Assembly (NCBI GenBank): GCA_937951935.1
Contig: CALGAM010000094.1
Span: 1 to 26,785, forward strand
DNA: 26,785 nt
Direction of reading: 5' to 3'
From: an uncultured Micromonospora sp.
Lineage (GTDB): Bacteria > Actinomycetota > Actinomycetes > Mycobacteriales > Micromonosporaceae
Shown here: positions 7,750 to 15,217 of the stretch, piece by piece
How positions within the stretch are numbered: the first letter of the stretch is position 1
Layout of the letters: every line of letters starts with the position of its first letter
Notes under the pieces: generated by a model
What the model was told of the DNA's origin: nothing
The model's database searches: none
Seen by the model: only the letters and a program-made list of their open reading frames with translations
Position numbers and translations under genes: made by a program

Positions 7750-8799
7750 CTACAGCATCGACAGATGAACGTGGTTCGTGTGGTCCGACGCGGGGTCACC
7801 GCCCCCGTTGTAGGTCCGCCACCCGGTGCCCGGCATCCAGATCTTCCGATACCAGATCACGTACATCACGCCCAGCCGGTTGGCGTTCTTGACGAAGAAC
7901 GCCGCGACGGCGTCGCCGTAGCTCTTGTCGCCCCCGGTCGCGTCCCGGTTCTCGAAACCGCCGGCAGCGGCGGAGAAGTCGCAGGCGCGCCCCTTCGGAT
8001 GCTCGCCGCCACCGCCGCTGCGATAGCACGAGACGTGCCGCCGGTAGCCGTTCGCCCTGGCCTCGTTCAGCGCGTGCAGCGTGCGGGGTGTGATGCAGCC
8101 GGAGGTGGTCGGGTCGTCGACGCTGCACGACTCCTTGGGCCAGGAGCCGTCCGGGTTACGCGGTGCCGGTTTCGCCAGCGGCGAGTTGGCGCTGACCAGC
8201 CCGCTCGCCGCTCCGCCGCCGACCGCGGCGAGCGCGCGCTCGGCGTCCCGCTTCTTCCTGGCGATGATCTCGACCTGCCGCTTCTGTTCCCGGACCTCGG
8301 CGTCGATCGCCTGCTTGGCCCGCCTCGCCCGGTCGAGCGCCTCGCCGAGCAGCCGCAGTTGCTTGTCGTTGCGCTGCGCGATCATGTCGAGCCGGGCGGC
8401 CCGCTCCAGGAACGTCTCGGGCGAGGCGCTGTTCAGCAGCGCCGAGAACGGGGTGAGTCGCCCCCGCCGGTACGCCTCGGCGGCGATCACCCCCACCTCC
8501 TCGGTGAGGACGGCGACGTCGGCCTCGATGCGCTTCAGCTCCTCGCTGAGCTGTTGCTGCCGCTTCTTGGAGTTCTCCAGCCTGTTGGTGGCCTCGACGT
8601 GCCCCCTGGTGGCGGCCTCCAGCGCCTCCCGCAGCTTCTTGGTGCCGCCCTCGTCGCCGGGGCTGCTCGGCGCGGCGACCGCCGGGCGGTCGCTCGTCGT
8701 CAGCAGGAACGTGGGGGTCACGGCGAGGAGCACGGTGGCGACCACCCACACCGTGACCCGGCGCGGCGCGTACAGCCGCGCGATGGCCGTCATGCGCAC
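7750..8799 (-). CDS. Secreted coiled-coil protein with M15/ARB_07466-like C-terminal domain
   Basis: 349 residues from GTG 8799. That start is chosen because GGAAGGA lies about eight bases upstream; ATG 8793, two codons on, is the alternative. A Sec-type signal or anchor spans about 15-33 (VTVWVVATVLLAVTPTFLL), with AVAAP as a possible cleavage region. Two long helical segments, about 53-108 and 128-191, are rich in E, K, R and Q and resemble the PcsB/NlpC-associated coiled coils that regulate cell-wall hydrolases. The C-terminal domain has Cys pairs (SCSVDDPTTSGC; HVSC), then GEHPKGRACDF (His267, Asp274) and DHTNHVHL (His343, His345). This is the HxxxxxxD plus HxH zinc pattern of LAS/M15 peptidases. 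A cell-wall peptidase or binding role outside the membrane is likely; catalysis is inferred. Confidence 0.85.
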   Translation of the reverse strand: MRMTAIARLYAPRRVTVWVVATVLLAVTPTFLLTTSDRPAVAAPSSPGDEGGTKKLREALEAATRGHVEATNRLENSKKRQQQLSEELKRIEADVAVLTEEVGVIAAEAYRRGRLTPFSALLNSASPETFLERAARLDMIAQRNDKQLRLLGEALDRARRAKQAIDAEVREQKRQVEIIARKKRDAERALAAVGGGAASGLVSANSPLAKPAPRNPDGSWPKESCSVDDPTTSGCITPRTLHALNEARANGYRRHVSCYRSGGGGEHPKGRACDFSAAAGGFENRDATGGDKSYGDAVAAFFVKNANRLGVMYVIWYRKIWMPGTGWRTYNGGGDPASDHTNHVHLSML

Positions 8800-9001
8800 G
8801 AAAGTGATCCTTCCGCGTCGGCCGCCGACCCCGCGGGATCCACAGTCACCGTTCGGCGGCGGCACCGCCGGCGCCCCAGTGGCGCCCCTCGGCGGAGACC
8901 GCCGGTCAGCCTACCGGAAGCCGCAGCCGCTTCGGCTCACGCGGCGCCCACGCCGAACCGGCCGGACGACGGGAGGAACGCTCGGTTTCCGGCCCGCGCG
9001 G

Positions 9002-9811
9002 TCACCGTGCCACGAGCGTGGCGTGGACGGTCCGCCAGATCTGTTCGTTGGCGGCGGCCAGCAGTCCGGACCGGCCGTCCGTCGGGTCGTACGCGCTGCC
9101 GTCGAGCCGCCGCACCACCCCACCGGCCTCCTGGAGCAGCAGCGCCCCGGGCAGGTGGTCCCAGGGCAGGGTCCGCCAGAAGAGTGCGAAGTGCTGGTGT
9201 CCGGCGAGGATGTCGGCGTACTCCCTGCCCGCGCAGTGCAGTCCGGGCAGCAGGCCACCGAGCCGTCGCCCGCCCTCGCGGATCCGCTCCCGCAGCGTCG
9301 CCGGGAGGAACCGGGTCGGTGCCGCGCCCCGCAGTGCCTCCGGCTCAAGCGGGTCCGGGGAGGTCCGCACCGCGAGCCCGTCCCGGTACGCCCCGCCGCC
9401 GGCCTGCCCGACCAGCAGGGTGTCGGTGATCGGGTCGAGGATCCAGCCGATCCGGGTCGATCCGGCCCTGCGCAGCGCCACCATCACCGCGAACGGCTGC
9501 CGACCCGCGGCGAAGTTCGCGGTCCCGTCCAGCGGATCGACCACCCACACCTCCGCCGGGTCGCGAAGCAGGTCGAGCACGGAGGGATCCGCGGCAGCTT
9601 GTTCCTCGCCGACCACCACGGATCCGGGCAGGATCCGCCGCAGCCCGGCGTCGATGATCTCCTCTGACCGGCGGTCGGCCACCGTCACCAGCTCGCCGGG
9701 GGCCTTCTCCGCCACGTCGGCGTCGCCGAGCCGACGGAACAGCGGCAGGATGGCGCGGGACGCCGCCTCGCGCAGCAGCGCCCCGACCTCGTTGACGAGC
9801 CGGTCAGCCAT
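9002..9811 (-). CDS. Inositol-monophosphatase-family phosphatase
   Basis: 269 residues, the normal length for this Mg2+-dependent, Li+-sensitive phosphatase family (inositol-1-P, histidinol-P, 3'-phosphoadenosine-5'-phosphate or fructose-1,6-bisphosphate as substrates). Metal ligands seen: VTVADRRSE (42-50), GEE (68-70), DPLDGTANF (92-100, the family signature) and WDHLPGALLLQEAGG (217-231), with Asp218 as the last metal ligand. Nothing identifies the exact substrate; histidinol phosphatase (HisN-type) or inositol monophosphatase are both reasonable. The ATG at 9811 overlaps the stop of the small ORF at 9804-10043, and GGGAG lies about nine bases upstream inside that ORF, so translation is probably coupled. 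Confidence 0.92.
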   Translation of the reverse strand: MADRLVNEVGALLREAASRAILPLFRRLGDADVAEKAPGELVTVADRRSEEIIDAGLRRILPGSVVVGEEQAAADPSVLDLLRDPAEVWVVDPLDGTANFAAGRQPFAVMVALRRAGSTRIGWILDPITDTLLVGQAGGGAYRDGLAVRTSPDPLEPEALRGAAPTRFLPATLRERIREGGRRLGGLLPGLHCAGREYADILAGHQHFALFWRTLPWDHLPGALLLQEAGGVVRRLDGSAYDPTDGRSGLLAAANEQIWRTVHATLVAR

Positions 9812-10043
9812 GGTGCGGCGCTCCCACGACCCCGGCCACGCCCCCGCCGGACCACCGCACCGCCGGGCCGAGGTCCGCGACGCCGGGCGGCGGCGCCGAC
9901 ACGTTCACGTCCGCGCGCGACCGGTGGCCGTACGGGACGTCCACGTGCTCCCCGCACGCCGCACGCCCCGTGCGCGCGTCACCCGGATCGTCCTCGACCA
10001 GCGGAGCCCTGGTCGGGCTCCCACCGTCCACCGGCGCCTCCAT
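9804..10043 (-). CDS. Small hypothetical protein coupled to the IMPase gene
   Basis: A 79-residue ORF that I do not recognise. Three features support it: the ATG at 10043 is preceded by a perfect AGGAGG four bases upstream (complement of 10048-10053); its codons are nearly all G/C-ending, as in the surrounding genes; and its TGA overlaps the ATG of the phosphatase gene in the pattern of translational coupling. The product is hydrophilic and rich in Gly, Pro, Ala and Asp (PVDGGSPTRAPLVEDDPGD near the start, a Gly/Val-rich end), with a single Cys and no signal peptide or TM segment. It could be a leader that gates translation of the phosphatase or a small accessory protein. Confidence 0.55.
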   Translation of the reverse strand: MEAPVDGGSPTRAPLVEDDPGDARTGRAACGEHVDVPYGHRSRADVNVSAPPPGVADLGPAVRWSGGGVAGVVGAPHHG

Positions 10044-10512
10044 CAGCCCTCCTGTCGATCCGCCCGGTCGTCACCACAGTCTCCTGCACCCCGGCGACGC
10101 GTGCCCGCCGAGCGGGACGACCCGCGATCAGGCGCCGCGCCCGTGTCCGGGACGCCGGGCACGGGCGGCACCCGTTTTCCGCGTTCGGTGACCGGCCGGG
10201 GCACCGGAGACGACCGCCGCGACAAATACGCGGCAACAGAGCACGGCCATCCGGGGTGTCACGAGAAATCCTCCGGGAATCGCCGCCGGCCATTGGAGGA
10301 TGTTTCGCACAATGGAGGCAGCTCCTCGCCCCGGTCAGGACATCACCGGTGTCAAATTGCGACCGCACCGCCGGCACCGTCCCTTCCCGACGCGGGGCCG
10401 GCCCCGAGCCCGCCGGGCGTGGCGCCCACCGTGGCGAGTGGCGCGACGGACCCTCTGGGCAGCGCGGCCCAGCCGGAAACCTGGGCACCCTGCTCGGTCA
10501 ACGGAGGATGAC
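10044..10512. other. 469-base gene-free divergent spacer
   Basis: No convincing gene lies between the minus-strand small ORF and the plus-strand gene at 10513. It holds a strong hairpin (10139-10166, listed separately), a 6-bp inverted repeat CCATTG/CAATGG at 10290-10295 and 10310-10315 with a 14-base spacer, and a 14-bp perfect palindrome CGGGGCCGGCCCCG at 10393-10406. Short ORFs starting at 10256 and 10300 on the plus strand lack a properly spaced ribosome binding site. Promoters of both flanking genes must lie here, but I cannot place them. Confidence 0.6.
10139..10166 (+). terminator. 12-bp hairpin with GACG loop followed by TTTT
   Basis: GCCCGTGTCCGG (10139-10150) pairs with CCGGGCACGGGC (10155-10166) around the tetraloop GACG. 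All positions pair on a plus-strand RNA, with one U-G wobble. TTTT follows at 10175-10178. No plus-strand gene is annotated upstream, so it may end an unannotated RNA. On the minus strand it lies about 100 bases upstream of the small ORF start, with one C/A mismatch. Confidence 0.5.
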
Positions 10513-11667
10513 GTGCCACCGAAGCCGCGCGAGAGGCGGACCCCACCCACCGGCCAGCGACGGCTGATCACGAAAATCGCCACCAGCCTCGTCAGTTTCT
10601 GGGTGACGTTCGGGATCTCCGAGTTGCTGCCGGAGAACCAACAGCCGGAAATCCTCTGGAGCATCGGGGCGTCGCTGTTCGTCGCGGGCGTGGTCTTCAT
10701 CGCCCAGTACCTCCTGGAGGTGGAGAGCCGGATCGACGTCCTCACGCAGGGACTCGCCACACACCAGAACCGGATGCTCGGACAGTTCGAGCGACACGCG
10801 CGGGAAACCGAGCGCCTCATGCGGGAGGGCTTTTCGAAGATTCAACTCGCCGAGGAGCTCTTCGGGCTTCGCGAGGCATCGCAGTTGCATCCCGAGGAGA
10901 TCAGCCAGATAGCGAGGCTCGTCCGCAACCGCACGAAGATCATCTCGGGTGCGCCACGGCTCATCCAGGACTTCGCCCAGGCGGAACTCGCCCGGATGGC
11001 CGAGTACCTCAAGCAGATGAGCGACCGCAGCGACCTCACCTACGAGGGCGAGGACCGGGACTGGCTCCTCGGCCTGACCCGGGTCGCCCGGCACGAGATC
11101 CAGGCGGCGAGTCTGAGCACCGTCAATGCCGAGGGACGCGGTTTCATCGACGGCGGACTCTGGTTCACCGAGTTCGGCCAGCGCTATCTCGCGGCCCAAC
11201 GGCACGCGATCCGGACCCGGGACGTACGCGTGCAGCGCGTCTTCATCCTCGACCAGAGGATCCGCGACTCGGAGGAGCTGCACCATGTCCTGCGGATGCA
11301 CCTCGGTGTCGGAATCGAGGTGCGGATCCTCGACGCCGCCGTCGCGCCGGCGGCGCACGGCCGGCCGCACGACTTCGTGCTCTTCGACCGGATGCTCAGC
11401 TACGAGACCACCACCACGGTCTCCAACCTGGACAACCGGCTCAGCCCGGTCGTCGTCAACATCACCCTGGTCACCGAACCGGAGCGGGTGGCCCGGCGGG
11501 TGAGCGACTTCGCCGATCTCTGGTCGGCGAGGGGCGTCCAGGCGGTCACTCTCGACGCGCGGAACAAGCTGGTCTTCCGGCCGGTGGTCAGGCCGCCGTC
11601 CGCCCCGTCGCCGGACGCCACGCGCCGGTATCCGCCCGGACCGGCCGCCACGCCCGGTACGGCCTGA
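10513..11667 (+). CDS. Unrecognised membrane protein: two TM helices, coiled coil and cytoplasmic domain
   Basis: 384 residues from GTG 10513, with GGAGG (10503-10507) five bases upstream. I cannot name the family. Two hydrophobic helices (about 20-38 and 48-68) form a hairpin with a short PENQQPE turn. A charged helical stretch follows (about 69-118, ESRIDVLTQGLATHQNRM and onward), probably a coiled coil. The globular part (about 125-350) has VRVQRVFILDQRI (238-250), GVGIEVRILDAAV (266-278) and HDFVLFDRMLSYET (286-299), an alternating beta/alpha pattern with WF before it. This resembles the non-catalytic PLD-like folds of bacterial regulatory proteins; no HxK motif is present. The last 30 residues are Pro-rich and disordered. 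It stands alone on its strand, divergent from the phosphatase unit and convergent with the methyltransferase gene. A sensor or membrane-linked regulator is a guess. Confidence 0.82.
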   Translation: MPPKPRERRTPPTGQRRLITKIATSLVSFWVTFGISELLPENQQPEILWSIGASLFVAGVVFIAQYLLEVESRIDVLTQGLATHQNRMLGQFERHARETERLMREGFSKIQLAEELFGLREASQLHPEEISQIARLVRNRTKIISGAPRLIQDFAQAELARMAEYLKQMSDRSDLTYEGEDRDWLLGLTRVARHEIQAASLSTVNAEGRGFIDGGLWFTEFGQRYLAAQRHAIRTRDVRVQRVFILDQRIRDSEELHHVLRMHLGVGIEVRILDAAVAPAAHGRPHDFVLFDRMLSYETTTTVSNLDNRLSPVVVNITLVTEPERVARRVSDFADLWSARGVQAVTLDARNKLVFRPVVRPPSAPSPDATRRYPPGPAATPGTA

Positions 11668-11704
11668 TCCCGCGCCCGGCCGCGTCGACGCCCCGGTGCC
11701 CCCG

Positions 11705-11732
11705 GGCGACGCGCGACCCGCCCGGCGTCGCC
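11705..11732. terminator. Hairpin between convergent genes
   Basis: GGCGACGC (11705-11712) pairs perfectly with GCGTCGCC (11725-11732) around a 12-base loop, between the stop at 11667 and the opposing stop at 11782. The 3' arm also forms a loopless 14-base palindrome with the following bases (11726-11739). Confidence 0.45.
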
Positions 11733-11781
11733 GGCGACGGCGGCACCCGTCGACACGGCCGCGGGATCGGCTGACATCGCG

Positions 11782-12573
11782 TCAGTCGGCCCGGCCGGAC
11801 CGACCCGTGGCCACGAGCATGCCGGCGTACCCCTCCCGCAGGGGGTCACCGAGGTCGATCCGTTCGATGCGGACGTCGTCGGCGACCGGGGCCAACGCCG
11901 CGGCGACGTCGGAGGCGTCGACGGCGACCGCCGGGAACCACTCTCCGCCGACGTGGTAGCCCTGGGACTTCGCCATGAACGCGGCGGCGAAGGGCGCCCC
12001 GGGCTTGAGCGCCGTCACGAAGGCGTGCACCCCGCGCCGGAACTCGGCGATGTTGGCCGACATCGAGCAGGCGACGAAGAACATCGTGCCCAGATCCCAC
12101 GTGCGGGCGGGAAGCGCGAAGATGCTGGCCCGGTGCACCTCGGCCCGGCTGGCGAAGAGCGCCCGCGGGTCGGCGACGGCCCGGTAGGCCGGCTGCGAAC
12201 GGTAGACCTCCCAGAACTCCAGCCAGTTGTCGTCGAATCTCGGCAGCTGCCGACGAATCCAGTTCACGTTGGCGCGGCCGAGCTCCCACAGGTCAAGATG
12301 CGCGCAGAACGGCAGCATCGCGAGCGCCGGGTAGAGGTTCGCCCCGGTCCCGACGTCGACCGCACGGGCCTCCGGTGCCAGCTGTTGGCCCGCGAAGAAG
12401 TCACGCACGATGGACATGATCTGTCGGTCGTCGTCGCGCACCGAGCGGTAGTTGTGCGCCACGTACGCCTCAGAGTCGAACCGGTCCCAGTCGACCTGCT
12501 CGTTCGACGGCCCGTGCGGCAAGGCGCCCGGCTCGCCGTCGGACCGGTCCCGGCGCAACTCCACCGCACTCAT
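11782..12573 (-). CDS. SCO2525-family SAM-dependent methyltransferase
   Basis: 263 residues. The SAM-binding loop is AVDVGTGANLYPALAMLPFC (71-90), a pattern I associate with the actinobacterial SCO2525 family, which is related to the NNMT/PNMT/TEMT small-molecule methyltransferases. Motif II follows with LWELGRANVNWI (95-106). The N-terminus (WDRFDSEAYVAHNYRSVRDDD, about 29-49) also fits the SAM-lid of that group. The later strand TMFFVACSMSANIAEF corresponds to the region after motif III. The acceptor substrate is unknown. In Streptomyces the family sits with SCO2521-2524-type genes; none of those is next to it here. The start at ATG 12573 has a GGGACGG-like site upstream. Two operator-like repeats lie in the upstream spacer. 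Confidence 0.78.
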   Translation of the reverse strand: MSAVELRRDRSDGEPGALPHGPSNEQVDWDRFDSEAYVAHNYRSVRDDDRQIMSIVRDFFAGQQLAPEARAVDVGTGANLYPALAMLPFCAHLDLWELGRANVNWIRRQLPRFDDNWLEFWEVYRSQPAYRAVADPRALFASRAEVHRASIFALPARTWDLGTMFFVACSMSANIAEFRRGVHAFVTALKPGAPFAAAFMAKSQGYHVGGEWFPAVAVDASDVAAALAPVADDVRIERIDLGDPLREGYAGMLVATGRSGRAD

Positions 12574-12869
12574 GTCGAGCCGTCCCTGTCCGCGGCGTCA
12601 CCGGATGCTGCCCTGCCGGCCCGCGCCCGGTGACGCGGCATTGTCTCGGTGCGACCGACCGGCGACAGCGGTGCGACCGGTCGGAGAGTGATCACAGTCA
12701 ACCTGGGAAGGCGCACGGTACGCCATCCCCCCTACGAGGGATGCGGTGCGACGGCACCGCCGCCGGGCTGCGGGATTCCGACGTCGGACCGAGATCCGAC
12801 ACTCCCGACACCGGGCGGGCCGGCGCCGGGTCGGTCCACCGGGCCGGACACAGCCCGCCGCGAAGGGCC
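12574..12869. promoter_or_regulatory. Spacer upstream of the methyltransferase with paired operator-like repeats
   Basis: A 296-base gap with no credible gene. It contains two copies of CGGTGCGACCG (12647-12657 and 12669-12679) with a 22-base period. Each copy is itself a dyad (CGGT/ACCG around three bases), so they could be tandem sites for a dimeric regulator on one DNA face, 75-106 bases upstream of the ATG at 12573. An 8-bp palindrome GTGATCAC follows at 12688-12695. Confidence 0.45.
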
Positions 12870-13826
12870 TCACTGGAGACCGCTGAGCGACAGCACCTCG
12901 TCGGCACAGCCCCAGGACAGGGTCACTCCGGACCCGCCGTGGCCGTAGTTGTGCAGCACCGGCACCCCGTCGACCGTGCCCCATTCCACCCGCACCCGGG
13001 AACGGGACGGACGCAGGCCCACCAGGACCCGCCGTACCGGCGCGTCTCTCAGCCGCGGCTCCACGGCGGCGCAGCGGTCGAGGATGGCCCGGGTGGCGGC
13101 GGGGTCGGGGACCAGGCTCTCCGAGCGCGGCATCGCGCTGCCGCCGAGCACGACGCAGTCGCCGTGGGGCAGGAAGTACGTCAGGTCCTCGTTCTCGGTG
13201 TGGTCCTGAAAAAAGTGGTCGATTCCCGGGTTGTCGACGACCACGAGCTGTCCCCGGGTCGGGAAGACCTCGTCGTCGGGAACGAGTCTCCGGGCGCCCA
13301 GCCCGGTGCAGTTCACCAACACCCGCGCCGAGTCACGCACCTCGTGGAACGAGGAGATCGGCGCGATCTCGATCGGAACTCGCGCGGCACGTAATCTGGC
13401 GACCAGGTAATCCAGGTACTGCGGCATCCTGATCAAGGGAATGGTGTACCGCCACCCGCAGGCGTATCCGGGGGGGAGATCGTCCGTCGAGCAGTGCTCG
13501 AAGTCGCTGATTCCGCGCATCCAGGACGGCGCCTCGACCGGGTGCGGGGACGCCTCTATGCCCCGGACCAGTCGTACTCCGGTGGTCGGGTCCTCGGAGA
13601 GCTTCTCGAGCGCGAGCCGGGTCTGTTCGCTCCAGAGCAGCACCCGGGCGTCGTTGACCAGGTACGGACCCCAGCTCGCCCCGGCCGCGGCGGAGGTCGT
13701 TTCATGCGGTGGCCGGGCGGCTCGTATCCGGACCCTCAATCCTGCCTCCGCAAGGCGGATCGCGGTGGTCAGTCCGGCCACCCCGGCACCGATGACCAGC
13801 GCGTCCCACTCCCCAGAACTCCCCAT
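12870..13826 (-). CDS. FAD-dependent D-amino-acid oxidase
   Basis: 318 residues, normal for bacterial DAAO. The enzyme oxidatively deaminates D-amino acids to 2-oxo acids with H2O2 and NH3. Seen: FAD-binding ALVIGAGVAGLTTAIRLAEAG (9-29, GxGxxG at 13-18), SAAAGASWGPYL (45-56, FAD-contacting loop), YTIPLI (127-132), VNCTGLGAR (171-179), VLVGLRPSRSRVRVEW (267-282), in which Arg272 fits the substrate-carboxylate arginine of GLRP motifs, and NYGHGGSGVTLSWG (293-306), the C-terminal FAD/DAAO signature. Glycine oxidase (ThiO) is a less likely alternative, as no thi gene or TPP element is nearby. The ATG at 13826 is the first start after an in-frame TAA upstream and has no visible ribosome binding site, so the message may be leaderless or weakly translated. 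Confidence 0.92.
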   Translation of the reverse strand: MGSSGEWDALVIGAGVAGLTTAIRLAEAGLRVRIRAARPPHETTSAAAGASWGPYLVNDARVLLWSEQTRLALEKLSEDPTTGVRLVRGIEASPHPVEAPSWMRGISDFEHCSTDDLPPGYACGWRYTIPLIRMPQYLDYLVARLRAARVPIEIAPISSFHEVRDSARVLVNCTGLGARRLVPDDEVFPTRGQLVVVDNPGIDHFFQDHTENEDLTYFLPHGDCVVLGGSAMPRSESLVPDPAATRAILDRCAAVEPRLRDAPVRRVLVGLRPSRSRVRVEWGTVDGVPVLHNYGHGGSGVTLSWGCADEVLSLSGLQ

Positions 13827-14375
13827 TGGGCAATATTAACGGGGATCGACCCCGATCACAGTTTCCGTATAATTCGAAGTATCCCGCCAATTCACACAAC
13901 AGCACACCAATCCGTCGCCGTCCAGCAACGGCCATCAATTCGTCCCATTCCACTGCACGATCATTGTTGCGGAGATCCCACGGGGGCCGGCAAATCACAT
14001 CGGACCGGCAGTATCGCCACCCGACGTGCACTTGTCGATCTCACGTTCGGTTCCCGCGGACGGTCGCGATTCCCGACGGACGTCCGCCCGCGAGGTGTCA
14101 ATTTCCCGACGCGACCGGTGTCGCACCGACCACCGCACCGCCGACGCGTCACCCCGACGGGTGATGCGCCCGCACGACCGGCGACATCGAAAGATCTAGG
14201 ACTGACACGTCGTCGCCGGGCCGGGCACCGTGAGGGCCATCCGCCCCCTCCCCGGCCACCCCGCGCCCCGCCCGGCCGCCACCAGCCAGCCCGCCTGACC
14301 ACACCGGCACCGGGCGTCCGGGTCGTCGCGTCCGGTACGGATCCCGACGGCGAACCCTGGCCGGCCGCACCGAGG
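13827..14375. other. 549-base gene-free spacer with a lower-GC half
   Basis: No gene is supported on either strand. Bases 13830-14035 are clearly richer in A/T than the neighbouring genes, and ORFs through them lose the G/C third-position bias. A perfect 5-bp stem CGGGG/CCCCG (13840-13854, loop ATCGA) sits 14 bases before the D-amino-acid oxidase ATG, and TATAAT is present at 13868-13873 on the plus strand. A 6-bp inverted repeat GCGGAC/GTCCGC lies at 14056-14061 and 14082-14087. The region should hold the oxidase promoter and the 3' end of the Smr-gene transcript. Confidence 0.55.
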
Positions 14376-14630
14376 TCACTTCCAGCGGAAGTGCACGAAG
14401 AGCCGCCCGAAGTTGCGCGAGTCCTTCTCGACCCGGTGGTAGAGCTGTCTGATCTCCTTCTGGTCGAGAAACCGCAGCACCCGCTTCTTGAGCTGGCCGG
14501 AACCCTTGCCGGGAATGATCTCGACCAGGGTGGCCTTCTTCGCCACCGCCTCGTCGATGATCCCGCGCAGTGCGCGGTCGATGTCACGCCCGCGGTTGAA
14601 GATGTCGTGTAGGTCGAGTGTGAGCTTCAT
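14376..14630 (-). CDS. Small stand-alone Smr-domain protein
   Basis: 84 residues from ATG 14630; an ATG at 14681 would add 17 residues but breaks the usual pattern, since MKLTLDLH begins the domain directly. Smr domains, first seen at the end of MutS2, bind and often nick DNA or RNA. Seen: LDLHDIF (5-11, the LDxH motif) and VEIIPGKGSGQLKKRVLRFL (36-55, the (T/P)GxG nucleic-acid loop), with a C-terminal strand NFGRLFVHFRW. At this size it is only the catalytic module, without a MutS-like part. It is followed on the same strand, after a long spacer, by the D-amino-acid oxidase gene. Its biological target is unknown. Confidence 0.88.
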   Translation of the reverse strand: MKLTLDLHDIFNRGRDIDRALRGIIDEAVAKKATLVEIIPGKGSGQLKKRVLRFLDQKEIRQLYHRVEKDSRNFGRLFVHFRWK

Positions 14631-14727
14631 CAGACGGCCACCGACGACGCACGGTCCATGGTGGCCCATGCTAGGCGGCACACGGCCACACCCGCCCTCA
14701 CCGCCGCCGTCGGACGCGGTCCGGGGC

Positions 14728-15096
14728 TCACCGCCGGCCGCTGACCCGGGTCTGTACCCGCTCCAGCGCCGCCCGGTAGTCGTCGTTCTCGGCGTGCATC
14801 GCAGCCGCGATCCGCAGGTGCCGCAGCGCCTCCACCGGTCGGCCGGCCCGTTCCAGGGTCCGGCCCAGCACGTGGTGGGCGTAGTGGTCGGTCGGATCCC
14901 GGCTCACCAGGGCCCGGAGCTGCTCCTCGGCGCGGCCGAGCTGGGCTGTCTGGAAGTAGGCCCGGGCCAGCAACTGTCGCACGGCGTTGTTCTCCGGGGC
15001 CGCCTCCAGGATTGGCTCCAACAGCCGAACCGCCGCGGACGGATTTCCGCTCTCGAAGTACATGGTCGCCCGCCGGTACTCGGCCAGAAGATCCAT
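14728..15096 (-). CDS. Small TPR-repeat protein
   Basis: 122 residues from ATG 15096, chosen over ATG 15141 because GGAGG lies eight bases upstream of it. The protein is almost entirely tetratricopeptide repeats, about 5-34, 39-68 and 73-102, with the expected small and aromatic positions (A-x-x-Y/F-x-x-G ... A in EYRRATMYFESGNPSAAVRL and LARAYFQTAQLGRAEEQL). TPRs are protein-protein binding scaffolds, so it should be a cytoplasmic adaptor; the partner is unknown. It is upstream of the Smr gene on the same strand with a 97-base gap, which may or may not be an operon. Confidence 0.88.
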   Translation of the reverse strand: MDLLAEYRRATMYFESGNPSAAVRLLEPILEAAPENNAVRQLLARAYFQTAQLGRAEEQLRALVSRDPTDHYAHHVLGRTLERAGRPVEALRHLRIAAAMHAENDDYRAALERVQTRVSGRR

Positions 15097-15217
15097 TCGG
15101 CCCACCTCCACGTGTCGCCCCACCTGTCTCGACGCTGACACAACACCGCCACTGGCGCGAGTGTTCCGTGCCCGGACGGTACGGGGAGGGCCCGCAGGTG
15201 TCGGCCGGGGCGGAGCG

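Noticed and set aside
8081..9667. A 528-codon plus-strand open frame
   Set aside because: Antisense to the coiled-coil protein and the inositol phosphatase. Composition is that of a shadow frame.
10256..10567. Short plus-strand ORF in the spacer, overlapping the gene at 10513
   Set aside because: No spaced ribosome binding site, a 55-base overlap with a gene that has a perfect GGAGG, and no coding-like composition.
13702..14031. Minus-strand ORF overlapping the D-amino-acid oxidase start
   Set aside because: Its upstream half lacks G/C third-position bias, its other half is a shadow of the oxidase, and no ribosome binding site or known motif is present.
13827..14060. TPP or glycine riboswitch before the oxidase, considered because ThiO is a related enzyme
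   Set aside because: None of the conserved loop sequences (for example CTGAGA) appears in the right orientation.
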